From contig JAQNBH010000009.1 of assembly GCA_028752905.1 (NCBI GenBank), forward strand, positions 42,476,509-42,540,508: a DNA stretch of 64,000 bases, in the 5' to 3' direction. Position 1 is the stretch's first letter, and every line of letters starts with the position of its first letter. The notes under the pieces were generated by a model. It was not told the origin of the DNA. It did no database searches and saw nothing but the letters and a program-made list of their open reading frames with translations. Both the position numbers and the translations under genes were made by a program. The stretch is from Cladorhizidae sp. MBARI D1340-BT2 (Eukaryota; Porifera; Demospongiae; Poecilosclerida; Cladorhizidae). Below, piece after piece: positions 35,777 through 41,700 of the stretch.

Positions 35777-38700
35777 AGCAGTTTAATTGGTCATTGTTTC
35801 CTCGTTTCCCCTCATTATTATATTATCATCATCATTGATCATCATCATTGTTGTTAATTTTTGTTGTTGTTATTATTATTATTGTTATTATTATTATATT
35901 ATTTGCATGCTATCATATCTGACATGGCAAAGGTTTGTATAATCCCATAGAAAATGATGACTTTTTATAGCCCCACTTGTATGTATACCAAGAAATGCTC
36001 TATCCATGAGCCGAGTGCATTACTAGAATCTATGTCAAGTCGATTACATTTCATTTATCTTGTTTCTGTGCAGTTCAAAGTGGATGGAAAATGGAACACT
36101 TGGATCGATTATTCAAAATTCCATGAACTGGTACGTGTTGTCAATAGATACAAGTCCTGTTTACAAAGGACATTTGTGGTCAAATGATCAGCTACATTAT
36201 GTTGATGCCTTACCAGATGTATATTTTTTAAGGGAGGGGGGGGGAAGTGCAAACCGTTTGCAATGGTAGTAGAAGAAAGTACCCGCTCGCAAGAATGATC
36301 TAGACAACCATGACCCCCAAGGCTACCTGATAGTTCATGCAGTGAATTCTATGCAGGCTTTTTTGCTGGCTGGACTGCGTCTAACTCGAGCCTATTAGAA
36401 CAGCATTGCACTTGCTGCAGTGGCAAGGTTTGCTGCAGGAAGCACCCGTGTTGGTGGCCGTGAGAAAGAGCAAGGAGTCATTGCAGTTGCTGCAGTGGCA
36501 AGGTTTACTGCAGGAAGCACCCGTGTTGGTGGTCATGAGAAAGAGCAAGGAGCATTGCACTTGCTGCAGTGGCAAGGTTTGCTGCAGGAAGCACCCGTGT
36601 TGGTGGCCGTGAGAAAGAGCAAGGAGCATTGCAGTTGCTGCAGTGGCAAGGTTTGCTGCAGGAAGCACCCGTGTTGGTGGCCGTGAGAAAGAGCAAGGAG
36701 TCATTGCAGTTGCTGCAGTGGCAAGGTTTGCTGCAGGAAGCACCCATGTTGGTGGCCGTGAGAAAGAGCAAGGAGTCATTGCAGTTGCTGCAGTGGCAAG
36801 GTTTACTGCAGGAAGCACCCGTGTTGGTGGCCGTGAGAAAGAGCAAGGAGCATTGCAGTTGCTGCAGTGGCAAGGTTTGCTGCAGGAAGCACCCGTGTTG
36901 GTGGCCGTGAGAAAGAGCAAGGAGTCATTGCAGTTGCTGCAGTGGCAAGGTTTACTGCAGGAAGCACCCGTGTTGGTGGCCGTGAGAAAGAGCAAGGAGC
37001 ATTGCAGTTGCTGCAGTGGCAAGGTTTGCTGCAGGAAGCACCCGTGTTGGTGGCCGTGAGAAAGAGCAAGGAGCATTGCAGTTGCTGCAGTGGCAAGGTT
37101 TGCTGCAGGAAGCACCCGTGTTGGTGGCCGTGAGAAAGAGCAAGGAGTCATTGCAGTTGCTGCAGTGGCAAGGTTTACTGCAGGAAGCACCCGTGTTGGT
37201 GGCCGTGAGAAAGAGCAAGGAGTCGTTGTAGCCGAAGTAGCAAATGATTTATAATATACCAGAAGATCTCTCGGGACAAACTTGACCACCTTCCATTCAA
37301 TAGATGAACTAATTAGCTACCACCAGATCTAGCCTGATGGTCTCTGGCCTGGTGGTCTCTGTCCTAATTATTGCCTCTAGCCTAATAACGGTCTCTGGCC
37401 TGACCATAGCCTCTGGCCTGACCATAGCCTCTGGCCTGACCATAGCCTCTGGCCTGACCACGGCCTCTGGCATGCTAAACAAGAAAACAAACAAACAAGT
37501 CTCCAAGAAGTTCAAGTAGTTGAAGTCGTCTGTTTCCTTTTTATTGTTGCTAGGTATGCTAGTATAAATCCCTGCTAATGTTGGGCTGGGGCCCCAAAGC
37601 CAAAGGGGTACCATTCCTCCCAGTGGGGATCCTGGTCGAAGGTTTTTTCTCTGGAAAAATCCTCTAATGTGGGTACAGAGAGTATCTGTGAGTCTGCGTG
37701 TTGGAGGAAGCTATCGGATATGTTTGTGTTTGTGCTCTCAATTTCATTTGGCAGGGAGGGAGGGGGTGCATTATTTAATTATAGCCGCCTGAAATGTTTC
37801 AAAAGATAATCTGTCTGTGTGCTTTGCAATGATGGTTACATATTGGCGTTTCAATCAACCTTGGTCTAATTACTTGCAATAGCTCTGAGGTCATTAAAAA
37901 CAACAACTTAGAAATCACTTGACACCCCAAGAGTGTGTCATCAGCCATTTATGGTGAAGCAGAGATATATACTGTGAAAGTCAATTCTCCCACTACTCAT
38001 AGACTGGACTCTATCTATATTAAAAAAATGACATTCATACAATAAAATAGGAAAGTTTTAACTGAATTGCCTATCTACTATATTGAATATTTTAATTATG
38101 ATACTTGAAATTTAGTCAGAATACACCAGAATTGATCTCATGAGTCATGTAAAAAAAATATCTTGGGGACACATGCAGTTGGATCCCCCTAGGTGAGGTA
38201 GTGCAGGCTAAATGCGTACCCACTCATTAACCTTGGGTCAGCCCTCCCATCCTAAAATATCTTCTTATGCCTTTGAGCTCAAAATAGATTTCTCAGTGTA
38301 CTCTCTTTTAACATTAAAAAAGTAATAAAAATATTAAATGTTGTATAGCTCTAGCTATGCCAGAGATACTTGCAGTAAAGTTACTAAAAAAACCTGAGTG
38401 TGTGTGTGTGTGTGCGTGTGTGTGTGTGTGTGCGTGTGTGTGTGTGTGTGCGTGTGTGTGTGTGTGCGTGTGTGTGTGTGCGTGCGTGCGTGTGTGTCTA
38501 AACTGGCTGCAAGTACTGGGGCTCCCAACTGGAAAGTGCTAATCAGCTTGAAATAACAAGTGTGGTTGCAGCAAGCTGTACTTCTAGCAATTAGTGTTTT
38601 CAGGAGCAGCACTTGGCATGTGGTGGGCCTCATGAATGTCATCTTTCTTTCATTACAACCATCAACAATTTTAGTGACCATAGCACCTAGCCACTTATTA

Positions 38701-41700
38701 ACACCTAATGAGCCTCTTGCCAAAGATAGTAGTAATGTATTTCCTCGAATGGTATTCTCCGTCCAAAACTATTTGCCCTTGAGCAATGTTCGCCCCATTA
38801 TGAGTCCAAACAATAGTCTCCCTCGAATAGTATCCGCACCGTGCACAAGTGTTGTGTATGCACAGATAAATTTTAATTCCGAGCTGAAAGTCGAGAACGT
38901 CAAGATTCCCTCTCTCACCCCCTCTCTCACCTCAATGATGACAACAAAGAACTGCAAAATACTAGTTGATGACTGGAGATTAGCAAACTTTATTTCCAAC
39001 TTTGTTCCGGCCCTAGCCAGTATTTTATCTCGCTATATTCAATTTCTTTGTGCTAGCATTTGTTGGCTATTAGAATGCTTAACAATGACTAATGCTTAAC
39101 AATGACTCAGGGGGGGGGGGCATTGCATGTGACTGAATCAGAATCGATGGAGCTCCATAAGTCGTAACCACTATGTTTAAAAAAGCCACACCCCTACTAT
39201 ATGGTACTGGAGGCACACACAGCCACCAAGGATAGGGAAGCAAACTGACAAACGCATTAATTGATGTGTTTTTAGGATTTAGTCCACACTCCAAGAAGAG
39301 GAGTAGCATATTTTTGGAAAGACGTTTTGCTTAGAGAACCAATTCAAGGTTGCTTCGACTGAATGCAAGAGTTGTATACACTGACTTCAAGTAACGGGGA
39401 ATTTGAGCCATTGTTCTGTTCGTTGTTATTGGCGGTAAAGACTGTTGTAAAATGGTTCTTTACATCCCCAAGTGTGAACTAGGGTGGAAGAGACTCATGT
39501 GATGCACCGACTCATCTGGTGCTATTAAGATTTCGACTTGTTAAAATGTTTTCACAATTGTACAAGAAGATGAAGTCACGACTAAAACTATTTAGCTCGT
39601 CATGATTATGTCATGCTACTGCGGCTTTTGGGATATGGTTGGATTGCCCGGATGAAAAGCCACCTAGTGATAAAATGTGGGTGGGAGTCAAACAGCCAGG
39701 TAGAACTGGCGGAGATGACAAGCCAACACTACCATGCTTTAATTAATAATAATCAGTATTGCAAAAAATGCAACACGAAGAAAACCTCACTCTATCGAAG
39801 ACAGACGCAGGCTACTAATGAACACGTGTGTATAAGCAGGAGGGATATTTACCTCTCTTTGATATTATTTTCCGTTAAATAGAGTTCTCTTATTTTGTTT
39901 GCCCTGTAGTTGTGTTTGCAGCGTACATTTGTTCCATGCATGCTCAGTCAAGTCAGACATGAGGAAAGATGGTGATGATGGTGACATTCACTATCTAATG
40001 CAAGGAGAAGGTGGCAGCTGAAACACCACCAAAAATTGCATAGCTTACTTCTGAGCTAGACAGTCAAGAGGATTCTACGACCTTCTCTGACCTTGATGTA
40101 ATAATGACAGAAACTTTGTTCATAATTTTGTTCGGGGAGCTAGTTCCTATTTTTACTTCGTTAGTTTTTTGTGCGTGGATTTGTTGAGCATGTGCTAAAC
40201 AATGACGGGAAGGAGGTGTGGTATTTCAGCATGCAGAAGCCAGCTGAAGGTGCAAGTGCATGTCTAGTTCAAGCTAGCTACCATGAGAGATTGATTGTGG
40301 TGCATGCCTGGTCCAAGCTAGCTACCATGAGAGATTGATTGTGGTGCATGCCTGGTCCAAGCTAGCTACCAGGAGAGATTGATTGTGGTGCATGCCTGGT
40401 CCAAGCTAGCTACCAGGAGAGATTGATTGTGGTGCATGCCTGGTCCAAGCTAGCTACCAGGAGAGATTGATTGTGGTGCATGCCTGGTCCAAGCTAGCTA
40501 CCAGGATAGATTGATTGTGGTGCATGCCTGGTCCAAGCTAGCTACCAGGAGAGATTGATTGTGGTGCATGCCTGATCCAAGCTAGCTACCAGGAGAGATT
40601 GATTGTGGTGCATGCCTGGTCCAAGCTAGCTACCAGGAGAGATTGATCAGGAGAGACTGATTGTGGTGTATGCCTGGTCCAAGCTAGCTACCAGGAGAGA
40701 TTGATTGTGGTGCATGCCTGGTCCAAGCTAGCTACCAGGAGAGATTGCATGCCTGGTCCAAGCTAGCCACCAGGAGAGATTGATTGTGGTGCATGCCTGG
40801 TCCCAGGAGAGATTGATTGTGGTGTATGCCTGGTCCAAGCTAGCTACCAGGAGAGACTGATTGTGGTGCATGCCTGGTCCAAGCTAGCTACCAGGAGAGA
40901 TTGATTGTGGTGCACGCCTGGTCCAAGCTAGCCACCAGGAGAGATTGATTGTGGTACATGCCTGGTCCAAGCTAGCTACCAGGAGAGATTGATTGTGGTG
41001 CATGCCTGGTCCAAGCTAGCTACCAGGAGAGACTGATTGTGGTGCATGCCTGGTCCAAGCTAGCTACCAGGAGAGATTGATTGTGGTGCATGCCTGGTCC
41101 AAGCTAGCTACCACGAGAGACTGATTGTGGTGCACGCCTGGTCCAAGATAGCCACCAGGAGAGATTGATTGTGGTACATGCCTGGCTACCAGGAGAGACT
41201 GATTGTGGTGCATGCCTGGTCCAAGCTGGCTACCAGGAGAGATTGATTGTGGTGCATGCCTGGTCCAAGCTAGCTACCAGGAGAGATTGATTGTGGTGCA
41301 TGCCTGGTCCAAGCTAGCTACCAGGAGAGACTGATTGTGGTGCATGCCTGGTCCAAGCTAGCTACCAGGAGAGATTGATTATGGTGCATGCCTGGCTACC
41401 AGGAGAGACTGATTGTGGTGCATGCCTGGTCCAAGCTGGCTACCAGGAGAGATTGATTGTGGTGCATGCCTGGTCCAAGCTAGCTACCAGGAGAGACTGA
41501 TTGTGGTGCATGCCTGGTCCAAGCTAGCTACCAGGAGAGATTGATTGTGGTGCATGCCTGGCTACCGGAGAGACTGATTGTGGTGCATGCCTGGTCCAAG
41601 CTAGCTACCAGGAGAGATTGATTGTGGTGCATGCCTGGTCCAAACTAGCTACCAGGAGAGATTGATTGTGGTGCATGCCTGGTCCAAGCTAGCCACCAGG

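Noticed and set aside
36381..37289. 302-codon minus-strand gene
   Set aside because: Entirely composed of the 74-75 bp repeat, within TYW1 intron 12; no exon-like unique part.
38560..39099. 179-codon plus-strand ORF
   Set aside because: No recognisable family, no splice signals, and competing open minus-strand frames; probably chance in TYW1 intron 12.
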